Shown: positions 8,570 to 17,448, counted from the first letter of the stretch. The stretch is DNA of 64,000 bases from Phycisphaerae bacterium (GCA_022072445.1 JAJVHV010000016.1:1-64000), one strand, 5' to 3'. Made by a program: numbers and translations. Notes: generated from the sequence alone by a model not told the origin.

Positions 8570-11500
8570 CTATTCCATCCAATACGCTTCGTCCGTCGGC
8601 CGCAGCGGCCGATTCAGCCAGAGCGGACGACGCAGACGCTTTCCGTCTTCACGCGGCTCCGGACCCACCGGCCAGCGCGTCCGCCTCAACCATTCGCGAT
8701 AGACTTCCATCGACTTGCGTGTGTCGACGACTACATCGCCGGAACGATCGTCGGAATGCGCCCGCTCGACGCGTACGCGCTGGTGCCAGCAGTGCATGCC
8801 GCTGATCGGGTCGGGCTGCACGGGAAAGGTGATGTTCTGATGTACGCCCCCCTCGCGCCACCAGACCCGGCGGCTGTCGGGGTCGTTGGACTCGAACGGA
8901 CCGGGGCCGCTGATCTGCCGCATGCGCCAGCGTCCGCCGCCAGGGACTGGATTTCCATCCGCCCCCAGCTCCTCGATCTTGACGACCGAGGCGCTCCAGC
9001 GCGAATTCGGCGGATCGGTCGGCCGCCGCCAGCGTCCGAGGTGATGCGAGCAGGCCACGACGCCGGGGCGGATGCCTTCGGTCACCCAGCACTTGTCGAC
9101 GAAGTATCCAATCTGAGTGACGATGCGGATCAGATCGCCGGTCTTGACGCTCAACCGCGCCGCGTCGCTCGTGTGCAGCCAGATGGGATTATTCTGCGAA
9201 ATCTCGTTGAGCCACTTCGCCGCCCCGCTGCGCGTGTGAATCAGCGTCGGCAAGCGAAACGTCGGCAGGAGCACGAATTCGCAATTCGCTTCGTCCCTCA
9301 GTCCCTTGGTCCCTTCGTCCCTCTCGTATACGTGGCTCGGGATATACCCGGGCACCGCATACTCCGACCAGCCCCACTCGACCATCGTGCGGCTGAAAAA
9401 CTCCAGCCTCCGCGAGGGTGTGGCGAATCCCTCAACCGCCTCATCTCTTCGTCTCTCCGTCTCTACGTCTCTTGTGGCCTCCCCATCGCGCCTTCGTGGC
9501 CTCGTGGCTTCGTGGCTGACCCCGATCGCCGCCCCCGCCTTGTTCCGAACGACGCCAGTCGCCGGATCGGTCGTCGTCGCCTCAAGCTCGGCTTCGCTCA
9601 GTACGCGCTCATGCCTCCCCGCAACCCGCTTCTTCACTTCAAAAGCCCCATACTTCCGCATGTACTCCAGCGCCGACAACCCCTCCTTCGCGGCCGCATC
9701 CACAAGCCCGGGCACACGCTCAAACGCGTGTGCGTAATACTCGTCCGTCGACAGCAACGTTCCCGGCGTCTTCAAGCTCTCCGCGTATTTCCGAATCCCC
9801 AGCGACCCATCCGGATCAACCGCCCACGTCAGCGCCAACCAGAACTCATCCTCCTCCCACACCTTCCCTGGATTGAAATCCCGCGAATCGCCGTGCGTGC
9901 GCGTGACTTCTGGATTTCCCTTCGTCCCTCCGTCCCTCCGTCCCTTCGTCCCTTCCGCCAACCCGAATGCCTTCTTTACGGGTTGGCGAAACGCAATCCA
10001 CGTCGCCCCATGCGTCTCATACGTATTCAGATCGTGCCGCTCCGGCCCATGCCCCATCGGCAGCACGTAGTCCGCGAAGAACGCCGTCTCGTTCCACGTC
10101 GGCGTCAGCGCGACGTGCAGACCGATCTTCGATTCGTCGCGCAGCGCCTCGATCCACGTGAACCCGTCCGGATAGGTCCACACCGGGTTGAATACACGCG
10201 TGAAATACGTGTCGATCTTCCCGCGGCCGTCCTTCAAAAAGTGCGGCAGCAGGAAACTCATTTCGTAATGGGCGAGCGGAAACTCGCGCGGCCAGTGCAG
10301 CTCGTTCCAGTGATTCTGTGGCGGCGGCACGTTAATCAGGCTGGCCTTGTACTTGCTCCACGCGTTCGGCAGACACCCACCCTCGGTGCCGTAGCTGCCG
10401 GTTAGTGCGTGCAGCAGCATCAGACAGCGCGACACCTGCCACCCGCCCAGATGCGCGCTGGCCGCCCCGCGCCAGACATGCGAGCAAAACCGCGACCCCG
10501 CCTGCCCGATTAACCGCCCGACCTCGACAATTGTCTTCGCGGGTATCCCGCACTCGCGCTCCGCGTACGCCGGCGTGAACTCGGCATACAGCACTTGGAG
10601 TGCTGCGAAGAAGTCATCGACCGTGACGGGCGTCTCTTCTCCCTCTCCCTTCGTGGCTTCGTGGCTCCGTGGCTCCGCAGTTGATTCCAGGTATTCGCGC
10701 CAATTCAACCATCGCTCGACGTACGCTCGATCGACGAGCCCCTCATCCAGCACGACTCTTGCCAGAGCGAGTATCAGCGCCGCCTCGGTCCCCGGCTTGC
10801 ACGGCATCCAGTAATGCGCGTGCGACGCCGTGTTGCTCAGGCGCGGATCGACCACCGCCATCTTCGCGCCGCGCGACAGTCCTTCCATGACGCGCTGCGC
10901 GTGCGGGTTGAAATAGTGCCCGCTTTCGAGGTGCGCGTTCAGCGCCAGGATGAACCGCGCATTCGCATAATCCGGCATCGGGCGGTCATAGCCGCTCCAC
11001 AGCGCGTAACCCAGCCGCGCCCCCGACGAGCAGATGTTCGTGTGCGAGTTGTGCCCGTCCACGCCCCACGCCCGCAGGATGCGGTCGATCGACCCCTCCG
11101 CCCCCGGTCGCCCAACGTGATAGACAATCTCGTCCTTGCGCTTCTCGAACAGCGCCTTGCGAATCCGCCCCGCAATGTCCGCGATCGCCTCATCCCACGA
11201 AACGGCCTGCCACTGCCCGTCGCCGCGCTTGCCCGCGCGTTTCATCGGCGTCAGGACGCGGTCCGGGTCGTTGATCTGGTTGATCGTCGCCGGCCCCTTG
11301 GCGCAGTTTTTGCCCCGGCTGCCGGGATGCAGCGGGTTGCCCTCGAGCTTGCGGATTTCGCCCGTCTGTTTGTCCACGTACGCCAGCAGGCCGCACGCGG
11401 ATTCGCAATTGAAGCACGTGGTCGGGATCAGACGGTAGTGCCGCGCGCGGGCGTCGGCCGGCCAGGCTTTCGCGTCGTATTCGACGTGGTCGTGCCAACT

Positions 11501-11635
11501 GCTCGGATCGGGATAGCGGCGGAGCGGTGCCGGCGGTCGCGGCGGAACGTCCTTCGGCGTTGAGTCGGAATCGGCAATCAGGCCGAGCCTGACGGCGGCG
11601 CGTTCAATCCAACTCCGCGAAGGCTGGAATCGCAT
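8570..11635 (-). CDS. Molybdopterin-dependent oxidoreductase catalytic subunit with microsatellite insertions
   Basis: A 1021-residue DMSO-reductase/CISM-family protein with ATG preceded by a strong AAGGAGG. Residues ~65-110 carry a [4Fe-4S] motif, TTCFNCESACG then GKNCAKG. The molybdopterin domains follow (VDGHNSHTNICSSGARLG; NAHLESGHYFNPHAQR), and the C-terminal dinucleotide-binding domain begins near FVLLPTFRLPTLIHTRSG. The Mo ligand is not certain. There is no Tat signal, and neither an Fe-S electron-transfer subunit nor a membrane anchor gene adjoins it, so partner and substrate are unknown. Four low-complexity segments (such as EGTKGRRDGGTKG and RSHEATKGEGEE) interrupt conserved regions and come from 8-nt tandem repeats at 9289-9330, 9440-9519, 9911-9960 and 10631-10680. 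Confidence 0.88.
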   Translation of the reverse strand: MRFQPSRSWIERAAVRLGLIADSDSTPKDVPPRPPAPLRRYPDPSSWHDHVEYDAKAWPADARARHYRLIPTTCFNCESACGLLAYVDKQTGEIRKLEGNPLHPGSRGKNCAKGPATINQINDPDRVLTPMKRAGKRGDGQWQAVSWDEAIADIAGRIRKALFEKRKDEIVYHVGRPGAEGSIDRILRAWGVDGHNSHTNICSSGARLGYALWSGYDRPMPDYANARFILALNAHLESGHYFNPHAQRVMEGLSRGAKMAVVDPRLSNTASHAHYWMPCKPGTEAALILALARVVLDEGLVDRAYVERWLNWREYLESTAEPRSHEATKGEGEETPVTVDDFFAALQVLYAEFTPAYAERECGIPAKTIVEVGRLIGQAGSRFCSHVWRGAASAHLGGWQVSRCLMLLHALTGSYGTEGGCLPNAWSKYKASLINVPPPQNHWNELHWPREFPLAHYEMSFLLPHFLKDGRGKIDTYFTRVFNPVWTYPDGFTWIEALRDESKIGLHVALTPTWNETAFFADYVLPMGHGPERHDLNTYETHGATWIAFRQPVKKAFGLAEGTKGRRDGGTKGNPEVTRTHGDSRDFNPGKVWEEDEFWLALTWAVDPDGSLGIRKYAESLKTPGTLLSTDEYYAHAFERVPGLVDAAAKEGLSALEYMRKYGAFEVKKRVAGRHERVLSEAELEATTTDPATGVVRNKAGAAIGVSHEATRPRRRDGEATRDVETERRRDEAVEGFATPSRRLEFFSRTMVEWGWSEYAVPGYIPSHVYERDEGTKGLRDEANCEFVLLPTFRLPTLIHTRSGAAKWLNEISQNNPIWLHTSDAARLSVKTGDLIRIVTQIGYFVDKCWVTEGIRPGVVACSHHLGRWRRPTDPPNSRWSASVVKIEELGADGNPVPGGGRWRMRQISGPGPFESNDPDSRRVWWREGGVHQNITFPVQPDPISGMHCWHQRVRVERAHSDDRSGDVVVDTRKSMEVYREWLRRTRWPVGPEPREDGKRLRRPLWLNRPLRPTDEAYWME
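9289..9330. repeat. 8-nt microsatellite in frame (C-terminal insertion)
   Basis: On the coding (minus) strand, units of the form (G/C/T)(A/G)AGGGAC repeat four times. They are translated as the 8-residue period RDEGTKGL inside the oxidoreductase, between SHVY and CEFVLLPTF. Confidence 0.75.
9440..9519. repeat. 8-nt microsatellite in frame (longest insertion)
   Basis: About 80 bp made of two unit types on the coding strand, GAAGCCAC-like and GAAGAGAC-like. It encodes SHEATRPRRRDGEATRDVE and the following charged residues, placed between AIGV and EGFATPSRRLEF, which normally lie close together in this family. Confidence 0.75.
9911..9960. repeat. 8-nt microsatellite in frame
   Basis: On the coding strand GAAGGGAC, GAAGGGAC, GGAGGGAC, GGAGGGAC and GAAGGGAA follow each other without gaps. 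They encode EGTKGRRDGGTKGN in the oxidoreductase. Confidence 0.8.
10631..10680. repeat. 8-nt microsatellite in frame (N-terminal insertion)
   Basis: GGAGCCAC, GGAGCCAC, GAAGCCAC and GAAGGGAG units on the coding strand encode EPRSHEATKGEGEE, just after the LNWREYLES segment. Confidence 0.75.
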
Positions 11636-11645
11636 GCCTGCCTCC

Positions 11646-12278
11646 TTATCGGTTCCATTCGTCGTCGTCGCGCCTGGCGCGCTCGAACTGCTCCAGCTTG
11701 TCGCGCAGATCGGCCGGAAGGGCGGCGCGGACGGCCTCGTCGACGGCGCCCGCGCCGAGCATGTCGCCGACGTGCACGCGGTCGATGTCGCGCCACGACG
11801 TGAGCTTCATCTGCAGCAACGCCGGTAGCGCCAGCACCAGAAAACCACTCTCGTCGCGCGTCGCGGCGTCCAAAGTCGGCGCGGCGTGGGCATAGGACGA
11901 GCGCACTTTTTCGCCCGCCCACACCAGATGAACGCCGCTGCGGCGATCCGGCTCGTCGGGATCGAGAAACAGTACGAGCGACCGCAGGTCTTCCCGGCGA
12001 AAGCCAAGCCCCGCCATCACGTGCGTGATGGATGCGACGTCGTCGCGCCGCACCAGCAGATCCACATCCTTCGTCGTGCGCGTCGCCGCCGGATTGAATT
12101 TGGCCACCCAGATCGCGACGGCGTTGCCGCCGATGACGGCGTAGCCGATGCCCGCCACGTCCAGCGCGCCCGTGACGCGCAGCAGCCGCTGCTCGACGCG
12201 CTCCATCGCCATGCAGAACGCACTCCAGGAACCGGCCGCAAGCATGCGACCATCATACCCGAACACTGTCGTGCCCAT
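11646..12278 (-). CDS. Nucleotidyltransferase-fold protein (AbiEii/MNT-like)
   Basis: A 210-residue protein of the polymerase-beta-like nucleotidyltransferase superfamily. It has the GGNAVAIW loop at residues 50-57 and the metal-binding KDVDLLV at 70-76, as in families annotated as nucleotidyltransferase or AbiEii-like toxins. The third acidic strand is not obvious. It starts 39 bp after gatB and ends 10 bp before the oxidoreductase, all on the same strand. The true start could be an internal ATG (residue 12, 23 or 25). There is no adjacent antitoxin-like gene, so a toxin role is not supported. The substrate is unknown. Confidence 0.65.
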   Translation of the reverse strand: MGTTVFGYDGRMLAAGSWSAFCMAMERVEQRLLRVTGALDVAGIGYAVIGGNAVAIWVAKFNPAATRTTKDVDLLVRRDDVASITHVMAGLGFRREDLRSLVLFLDPDEPDRRSGVHLVWAGEKVRSSYAHAAPTLDAATRDESGFLVLALPALLQMKLTSWRDIDRVHVGDMLGAGAVDEAVRAALPADLRDKLEQFERARRDDDEWNR

Positions 12279-12317
12279 TCGGCGACCGCCCGTCGCCGCA
12301 ACACTTGCGGCGTCGCG

Positions 12318-13814
12318 TCAGCCTTCGCCGGCTGTTTGCTGCGTCAGCCGCTGGCTGACCAGCTCGCCGGCCATTTTCGGGTCCGCCTTGCCGCCGGAGA
12401 TTTTCATCACCTGCCCGACCAGAAAGCCCCGCGCCGCCTGCATCTTGCGGGGATTCTCCAGCGCGTCGCGCACAGCCTGCGCGTTGGCTGCAAACGCCGC
12501 CTCGACCCACGCGCCGATCTGCGACGCGTCGCTGCTCTGCAGCAGCCCGAGCTGTTCGGCCAGCGCGGTGGGCCGCGCCGCGGCCCCGCGCTCGCTCAGC
12601 ATCGCCTCGGCGATCTGCGCCGCCGCCGCCGCGCTGATCTGCCCTTCCGACACCAGCCGCGCCAGCTCGGCGATGCGGGTCGCGTCGACGCCCAGGCCGG
12701 CGATCGTGCCGCCGCGTTCCGTGGCCAGCCGCGCCCAGAATCCCAGAAACTGCTTGGCGACCGTCACGCCGTCGGCCCCCAGCTCCGCCGCCGCATCCAG
12801 CAGGTCCGCCGTGGCCCGATCGTCGACCAGTGTCGGCGCCTCGCGGACCGGCACCTTGTACTGGCTGACGAATCGCTCGGTGCGCGGAATCGGCAGCTCG
12901 GGCATGTGTTCGCGCACGCCGGCCACCCACGTCTGATCCAGCACGACGGGCACGAGGTCCGGATCGGGGAAGTAGCGATACTCGTGCGCCTCTTCCTTCT
13001 CGCGCTGCGCCACGGTCGCGCAGCGCTCGTCGTCCCAGCCGCGGTTGCGCTTGTTGCCCGGCTCGGCGACGGCACCGTTCTCCAGCCACGCCTCCACCTG
13101 GCGCTCGACTTCGAACACGATCGCGTCATGCAGGGCACGGAACGAATTCAGATTCTTGATTTCGACGATCGGCGTGCGGATCACCCGGCCGCCACGTTCA
13201 ATGCGGCAGTTGATGTTCGGCTCGAAGCGCATCTGCCCCTGCTGCATGTTCGCGTCGCTCACGCCCAGGTAGCGCACCAGCCGGTGAAGCTGCACCGCCA
13301 GCTCGCGGGCCTCCTCCGCCGACCGCAGATCGGGCTCCGTCACGATCTCCAGCAGCGGGGTGCCGGCGCGGTTCAGATCGACGCCCGTGCAACCGGGCAG
13401 CTCGTGCACGTTCTTGCCGGCGTCTTCCTCGAGATGCGCGCGGCGGATGCGGACCTTGCGGATCGCCTCCCCGACGTGAAACTCGAAAAACCCGTCCAAC
13501 GAGAGCGGCAGGTCGTACTGCGAAATCTGGTAGTTCTTCGGCAGATCCGGGTAGAAATAGCTCTTGCGGTCCCACTTGGTGAACTCGGCGATCCGGCAGT
13601 TCAGCGCCAGCGCCGTCCGCACTCCCAGTTCCACCGCCGCCCGGTTGATCGCCGGCAGCGCGCCGGGCAACCCCAGACAGACCGGGCAGACGCGCGTGTT
13701 CGGCGGCGCGCCGAACTCCAGCGCGCAGCCGCAGAACATCTTGGTGCGCGTCGCGAGCTGGAGGTGTATCTCCAGACCGATGATCGGTTCGACCAGACAG
13801 CCGTTCAGTTCCAT
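12318..13814 (-). CDS. gatB: Aspartyl/glutamyl-tRNA(Asn/Gln) amidotransferase subunit B
   Basis: A 498-residue GatB, full length for the family. It phosphorylates mischarged Glu-tRNA(Gln) or Asp-tRNA(Asn) and transfers ammonia delivered from GatA. The N-terminal cradle domain carries IGLEIHLQL, the Zn-site region FCGCALEFG...CPVCLGLPG, and DLPKNYQISQYD. YRYFPDPDL lies mid-protein. The C-terminal YqeY-like tail is present, with GFLVGQVMKISGGKADPK near the end. gatA and gatC are not adjacent. The gene lies upstream of the nucleotidyltransferase on the same strand. Confidence 0.96.
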   Translation of the reverse strand: MELNGCLVEPIIGLEIHLQLATRTKMFCGCALEFGAPPNTRVCPVCLGLPGALPAINRAAVELGVRTALALNCRIAEFTKWDRKSYFYPDLPKNYQISQYDLPLSLDGFFEFHVGEAIRKVRIRRAHLEEDAGKNVHELPGCTGVDLNRAGTPLLEIVTEPDLRSAEEARELAVQLHRLVRYLGVSDANMQQGQMRFEPNINCRIERGGRVIRTPIVEIKNLNSFRALHDAIVFEVERQVEAWLENGAVAEPGNKRNRGWDDERCATVAQREKEEAHEYRYFPDPDLVPVVLDQTWVAGVREHMPELPIPRTERFVSQYKVPVREAPTLVDDRATADLLDAAAELGADGVTVAKQFLGFWARLATERGGTIAGLGVDATRIAELARLVSEGQISAAAAAQIAEAMLSERGAAARPTALAEQLGLLQSSDASQIGAWVEAAFAANAQAVRDALENPRKMQAARGFLVGQVMKISGGKADPKMAGELVSQRLTQQTAGEG

Positions 13815-13836
13815 CGTCCGCGAGTTTCCGCCGGTT

Positions 13837-14604
13837 TCAGCCGAATTCTACGAGTTCGCCGCCGGCGACGAAACCCGCGCGGCGGTACGCGGCACTGCTC
13901 GCCTCATCGCCCGATGGCACGGCCGCGCAGATCGGATGCAGCGCCCAGCGCCGCGCCGTCGCCACCGCGTAGCCCACCAGCGTCCGCCCCACGCCGCCCC
14001 GCCGATGCTCGCCGCAGACGAACAGCTCGCGCACCCGTCCGATCTCGCCCACCTGGTGCACCGCGACGAAACCCGCCGGCGCGTCGTCGCGCAGCGCCAC
14101 AAAGCCGTCATAGCTGGGCTGCCCAAGCCGCTCCAGCGCCACCGCGACACGCGCCGCGTCGGCGGAATCGCCCCGCCCCAGCGCCTGCTCGAAAATCGCG
14201 CCGCACGCCCGCCGCATCGCGCGGGCCGGCACGATCCGCACCGCCGGATGCGCCGCGCCGCACTCATCCGGCTTCAGCAGCAGCGCCGTGGAAACGCGCG
14301 GGCGCAGCCCGATCGGCTCCAGCAGCGCCGCGAGCAGCTCGGGCGGCTGTTCGGCCGCCGGCACCCAGCGCCGGCAGCACAACCCCCGCCCGCTGTAGAA
14401 GCGCTGAATTTCCGCGACCGCTTCAGCCGGCGTCGCCGCGTTCGCCAGCAGCACTTCGCTCACGAAGTTGCACTCGGGCAGCTCGGGGTAGGCTTCGCTG
14501 AAGTGCGCCACGCCGCAGTCCAGCGTCTCCGCCTCCCCGACCTGCTCGTCATAGGCACGTTGCGACGTGCGGACGGCGGACAGCGCCATGGCGTTGCGGG
14601 TCAT
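13837..14604 (-). CDS. GNAT-family acetyltransferase
   Basis: A 255-residue protein with a C-terminal GNAT domain: RELFVCGEHRRGGVGRTLVGYA is the acetyl-CoA-binding segment, with the R-x-x-G-x-G core and the following helix, and AAYRRAGF is the terminal strand. The N-terminal ~110 residues form an additional divergent GNAT-like half (NFVSEVLLANAATPAEAVAE). The start at 14604 avoids overlap with the next gene. It lies 22 bp upstream of gatB on the same strand. The acceptor substrate is unknown. Confidence 0.75.
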   Translation of the reverse strand: MTRNAMALSAVRTSQRAYDEQVGEAETLDCGVAHFSEAYPELPECNFVSEVLLANAATPAEAVAEIQRFYSGRGLCCRRWVPAAEQPPELLAALLEPIGLRPRVSTALLLKPDECGAAHPAVRIVPARAMRRACGAIFEQALGRGDSADAARVAVALERLGQPSYDGFVALRDDAPAGFVAVHQVGEIGRVRELFVCGEHRRGGVGRTLVGYAVATARRWALHPICAAVPSGDEASSAAYRRAGFVAGGELVEFG

Positions 14605-14626
14605 GCGGAGATTGTAACCCCCGGCG

Positions 14627-15097
14627 CTACTTCGTCCGCCGGTACAGACCGAACTCGCAGGCCCGCACAAAGCACTCGGCCTGGGACTTGAGCGTCTCCC
14701 ACACCTGCCGAATCCGGTCGGCCTCATCCACCGATATCTGCCCGTCGTTCTCGTAGCTCTGGCTGACGTGCGTCAGCAGAGAGCCGAACTCCTTGACCAC
14801 GTGCTGCGTCGCCGACAGAACGTGCTCGTCCTGCTCCCTCGGATCGACCACCGGATTCTGCACGAACGTGCCGCCGCCCACCATGCACATCCAGTTGATG
14901 AGCCGCTCGTCGCGCGTGATCTCGTAAATCTCGCGCAGCCGATCCAGCGGGTTGCGGGCCCCCGACGCGTCCGGATCATCCTGCGGCGATTCCTGGCACC
15001 ATTTGTACACCAGCGCGGCGCTCACCCCCAGCTTGGCGGCCACGAACTTCACGCCCACGCGGTCGATCGCCTCTCGAAGGATTTCCCAGGATTTCAT
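14627..15097 (-). CDS. CII-like helix-turn-helix DNA-binding protein
   Basis: A 156-residue protein beginning [15 protein letters not shown], with an HTH at residues ~15-40 ([20 protein letters not shown]) resembling phage CII or regulatory-protein HTHs. Conserved planctomycete proteins with this opening are known to me but have no assigned role. The remaining ~110 residues are helical and charged and could mediate oligomerisation. The start at 15097 is preferred because GAGGG lies just upstream; an in-frame ATG at 15118 is also possible. It is probably first in the 15.1-8.6 kb minus-strand run. Confidence 0.65.
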   Translation of the reverse strand: MKSWEILREAIDRVGVKFVAAKLGVSAALVYKWCQESPQDDPDASGARNPLDRLREIYEITRDERLINWMCMVGGGTFVQNPVVDPREQDEHVLSATQHVVKEFGSLLTHVSQSYENDGQISVDEADRIRQVWETLKSQAECFVRACEFGLYRRTK

Positions 15098-15373
15098 GCC
15101 GCCCTCGCCGGACGCCATTCGGCCGCCCCTTCACGCGAAACGGCGAGCCGAAAGCCCCATTCTTCGCGTGCGGCGGCGTCCGTCAACTCCGCGCGGCCGG
15201 TTTTCCGCGCAGCCGCTCCCGAGGACACGCCGCCGGTTGACCCCGGAAATCGCGCATACGATACTGGCATGGACGGCCGCGCCGCGCGACGCGACGACGG
15301 CCGCGCCGGCGTCGCACAAACGTCTCGGGCCGCGCGCCGGCGCAACCTTCACGACATGCAAAAGGAGCACACC

Positions 15374-15988
15374 ATGCCCTTCGAACTTCCTGCGCTGCCC
15401 TACGCGACCAACGCCCTCGAGCCGCACATCGACGCCCGCACCATGGAAATCCACCATGGCAAGCACCACAACGCCTACGTCACCAACTTGAACAAGGCCC
15501 TCGAGGGCCACGCCGCCCTGGCCGCCAAGCCCATCGACCAACTGCTGCGCGACATCAACACCGTCCCCGAAAACATCCGGCAAACCGTCATCAACAACGG
15601 CGGCGGGCACGCCAATCACACCCTCTTCTGGAACGTCATGGGCCCGTCCGCCGGCGGCGAGCCCAGGGGCGCCATCGCCGCCGCCATCAACGAGAGCTTC
15701 GGCGGGTTCGCGGCGTTCAAGGAGAAGTTCTCGGCCAACGCGGCGACGCGCTTCGGCAGCGGCTGGTCATGGCTGGTGGTCGACGGCGCCCGGAAGCTGC
15801 AGGCTTATTCGCTGCCCAACCAGGACTCGCCCTACATGCAGGGACACACGCCGGTCCTGGGTCTCGACGTCTGGGAACACGCGTATTACCTGCACTATCA
15901 GAATCGCCGCCCGGACTACGTCGCCGCCTGGTGGAACGTCGTCCGCTGGGATCGCGTCGACGAGTTGTTCCGCGCCGCCCGCGGCTGA
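15374..15988 (+). CDS. sodA: Superoxide dismutase, Fe/Mn type
   Basis: A 204-residue enzyme converting superoxide to oxygen and hydrogen peroxide. The ATG at 15374 follows AAAGGAGCACACC. The metal ligands are His27 (MEIHHGKHH), the His of HANHTLFW, and Asp and His of [10 protein letters not shown]. The NQDSP segment with the preceding glycine-rich NNGGGHANH favours the Mn-type subclass, but metal preference is not safe from sequence. There is no signal peptide, so it is cytoplasmic. It is flanked by a divergent gene upstream and a convergent carbonic anhydrase downstream, so it is monocistronic. Confidence 0.95.
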   Translation: MPFELPALPYATNALEPHIDARTMEIHHGKHHNAYVTNLNKALEGHAALAAKPIDQLLRDINTVPENIRQTVINNGGGHANHTLFWNVMGPSAGGEPRGAIAAAINESFGGFAAFKEKFSANAATRFGSGWSWLVVDGARKLQAYSLPNQDSPYMQGHTPVLGLDVWEHAYYLHYQNRRPDYVAAWWNVVRWDRVDELFRAARG

Positions 15989-16000
15989 CAGCGAGGCGCC

Positions 16001-16034
16001 GTGTCCGCCAGAGCCGCGCCCGTCAGGAAGCGGC
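16001..16034. repeat. Family-3 REP-like hairpin, exact 34-nt copy
   Basis: This 34-nt sequence occurs again, identical, at 17236-17269, so two copies flank the carbonic anhydrase gene. It can fold as GCCGC/GCGGC with an internal mismatch, a CC/GG pair step and loop GTCA. Confidence 0.65.
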
Positions 16035-16099
16035 CGCCAGCGAAATCGTCCGTTCGCACATCGCGCCCTCATCCGAGCTCTGAGCGTCCCTCGGAGAGT

Positions 16100-16116
16100 G
16101 CGGGCGTCGCGCCCGC
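16100..16116. terminator. GC-rich hairpin between convergent genes
   Basis: A perfect 7-bp stem, GCGGGCG/CGCCCGC, with loop TCG lies between sodA and the carbonic anhydrase gene, which converge. It has no T tract. Confidence 0.35.
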
Positions 16117-16219
16117 GCGGGCGGCTTGAAGATTCGCCCACCCCGAGGCAAATCGGCGGCGCAACGGCGAGGACGCCGCTGCGCCCCGGCCAGGTTCTGA
16201 CGCGGCCCGGCGGCCCGAC

Positions 16220-17110
16220 TTATGGATGATGATCGCCAGGATTCTGCTTGGGCGGCTCGGACTTGGCCGGCGCGGCGGGTTTCGCCGCCGGTCGGGCCGG
16301 AGCCGCGGGCGCGTGCGGCGCGGGGCGTTCCTTCGCGTCGGCACCGATGACGACGGGCGCGGGCGTGTCCCCGTCGCCGGAGTGTGCGGCGGCGCCGGCG
16401 GCGTTGAGCAGTTTTCGCTCGTCGGGGTGCGTGCCGAGCCAGTTGATCGTTCCGGTCTCGATGTCATAGACGGCACCGACGAGCATCAGCTTGCCGGAGC
16501 GGATCATCTCGGGAATCTCGTGGCTCTGCGTCAGCAGGGACTCCATCGTCAGCCACACGTTCTCCTGCACCGCCTCGGGCAGCAGGTCGTTGCCACGCAG
16601 GTCGGGATGCGCCTTGGCGGCACGCTCCACCGCGGGGCGAATGGTCTCGACGATCGCGCGGACGTTGCCCGGCGGCTGGCCGTCGGCCAGCGCCGCGCTC
16701 ACCGCACCACAGCCCCGATGACCCATCACTACCACCAGCGGGGCGTGCAGGTGCTCGGCGGCGTACTCGATCGATCCGAGCTGATGCTTCGACGACACGT
16801 TCCCCGCCACGCGGACCACGAACAGGTCGCCGATGCCGGCGTCGAAGACCAGCTCGACGGGGGCGCGTGAGTCGGAGCAGGAGAGGATGATGGCGTAGGG
16901 GTGCTGGCCGTCGGTAAAGGCTTCGTGACGACGGTCGGGGCTTTCGTTGGGGTGGTCGGCTTTGCCGCACAGATATCGGGCGTGCCCGATTTGGAGTTTC
17001 TTGAGCGCGTCGGCCGGCGTGACAGCGTCGCCAACGGTCAGGGCGGCGGCGGTGGCGCTGACAAAGAGCCCGAGCAGGGCGCGGCTGATAATCTGCAGGT
17101 GGCGGTTCAT
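16220..17110 (-). CDS. Exported beta-class carbonic anhydrase
   Basis: A 296-residue beta-carbonic anhydrase interconverting CO2 and bicarbonate. The start at 17110 follows GGGGAG and yields a signal peptide (MNRHLQIISRALLGLFVSAT), so it should act outside the cytoplasmic membrane. Zn-site motifs are present: CSDSRAP (Cys plus Asp-Arg dyad) and MGHRGCGAV (His and second Cys). The C-terminal ~55 residues are a Pro/Ala/Lys-rich tail (APAAPARPAAKPAAPA) not part of the fold, perhaps a spacer or envelope tether. It is monocistronic, divergent from the DUF192 lipoprotein. Confidence 0.92.
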   Translation of the reverse strand: MNRHLQIISRALLGLFVSATAAALTVGDAVTPADALKKLQIGHARYLCGKADHPNESPDRRHEAFTDGQHPYAIILSCSDSRAPVELVFDAGIGDLFVVRVAGNVSSKHQLGSIEYAAEHLHAPLVVVMGHRGCGAVSAALADGQPPGNVRAIVETIRPAVERAAKAHPDLRGNDLLPEAVQENVWLTMESLLTQSHEIPEMIRSGKLMLVGAVYDIETGTINWLGTHPDERKLLNAAGAAAHSGDGDTPAPVVIGADAKERPAPHAPAAPARPAAKPAAPAKSEPPKQNPGDHHP

Positions 17111-17197
17111 GGACAGCTCCCCAAGTGAGATTGCGCGTGAGTGACGATGGTCATACACGATCGACCTATCGACTGCGTCGGGGGGAGGCGTGATTAA

Positions 17198-17227
17198 GGG
17201 TTCAGGGTTCGGGGTTCAGGATTCAGG
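17198..17227. repeat. GGGTTCN heptamer tandem repeat
   Basis: Four consecutive 7-nt units (GGGTTCA, GGGTTCG, GGGTTCA, GGATTCA) lie in the divergent intergenic region. Similar tracts are at 24165-24185 and 51856-51894. The whole 17111-17576 gap contains this, two hairpins and no gene I can support. Confidence 0.6.
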
Positions 17228-17235
17228 CAGCGGAC

Positions 17236-17269
17236 GTGTCCGCCAGAGCCGCGCCCGTCAGGAAGCGGC
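17236..17269. repeat. Family-3 REP-like hairpin, second exact copy
   Basis: Identical over 34 nt to 16001-16034 and in the same orientation, on the other side of the carbonic anhydrase gene. Confidence 0.65.
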
Positions 17270-17403
17270 GGCGGTGAGGTCTCCCAATCGCGCACCAGCG
17301 CCCCATCCGAACGCCAAGCGGCAGCGACGGTCTTGGCCGCGAGCGCCTGTCGTGGAGCCTGCTCCACGCGATGCATGGCAAGCATGCTCCACGCCACGCA
17401 CGG

Positions 17404-17448
17404 TATGCTCACGCCTGGCGGCGAAAGCAGCCACTGCGCGAGAGCATG
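17404..17448. repeat. Family-2 REP-like hairpin, expanded copy
   Basis: TATGCTCACGCCTGGCGGCGA begins as in the 33254-33283 element. The closing arm GAGAGCATGC is displaced by an extra AAGCAGCCACTGCGC segment. It lies upstream of the DUF192 gene. Confidence 0.5.

Noticed and set aside
11646-12278. Toxin-antitoxin system
   Set aside because: The nucleotidyltransferase fold fits AbiEii-like toxins, but no small antitoxin-like gene adjoins it; neighbours are the gatB and oxidoreductase genes.
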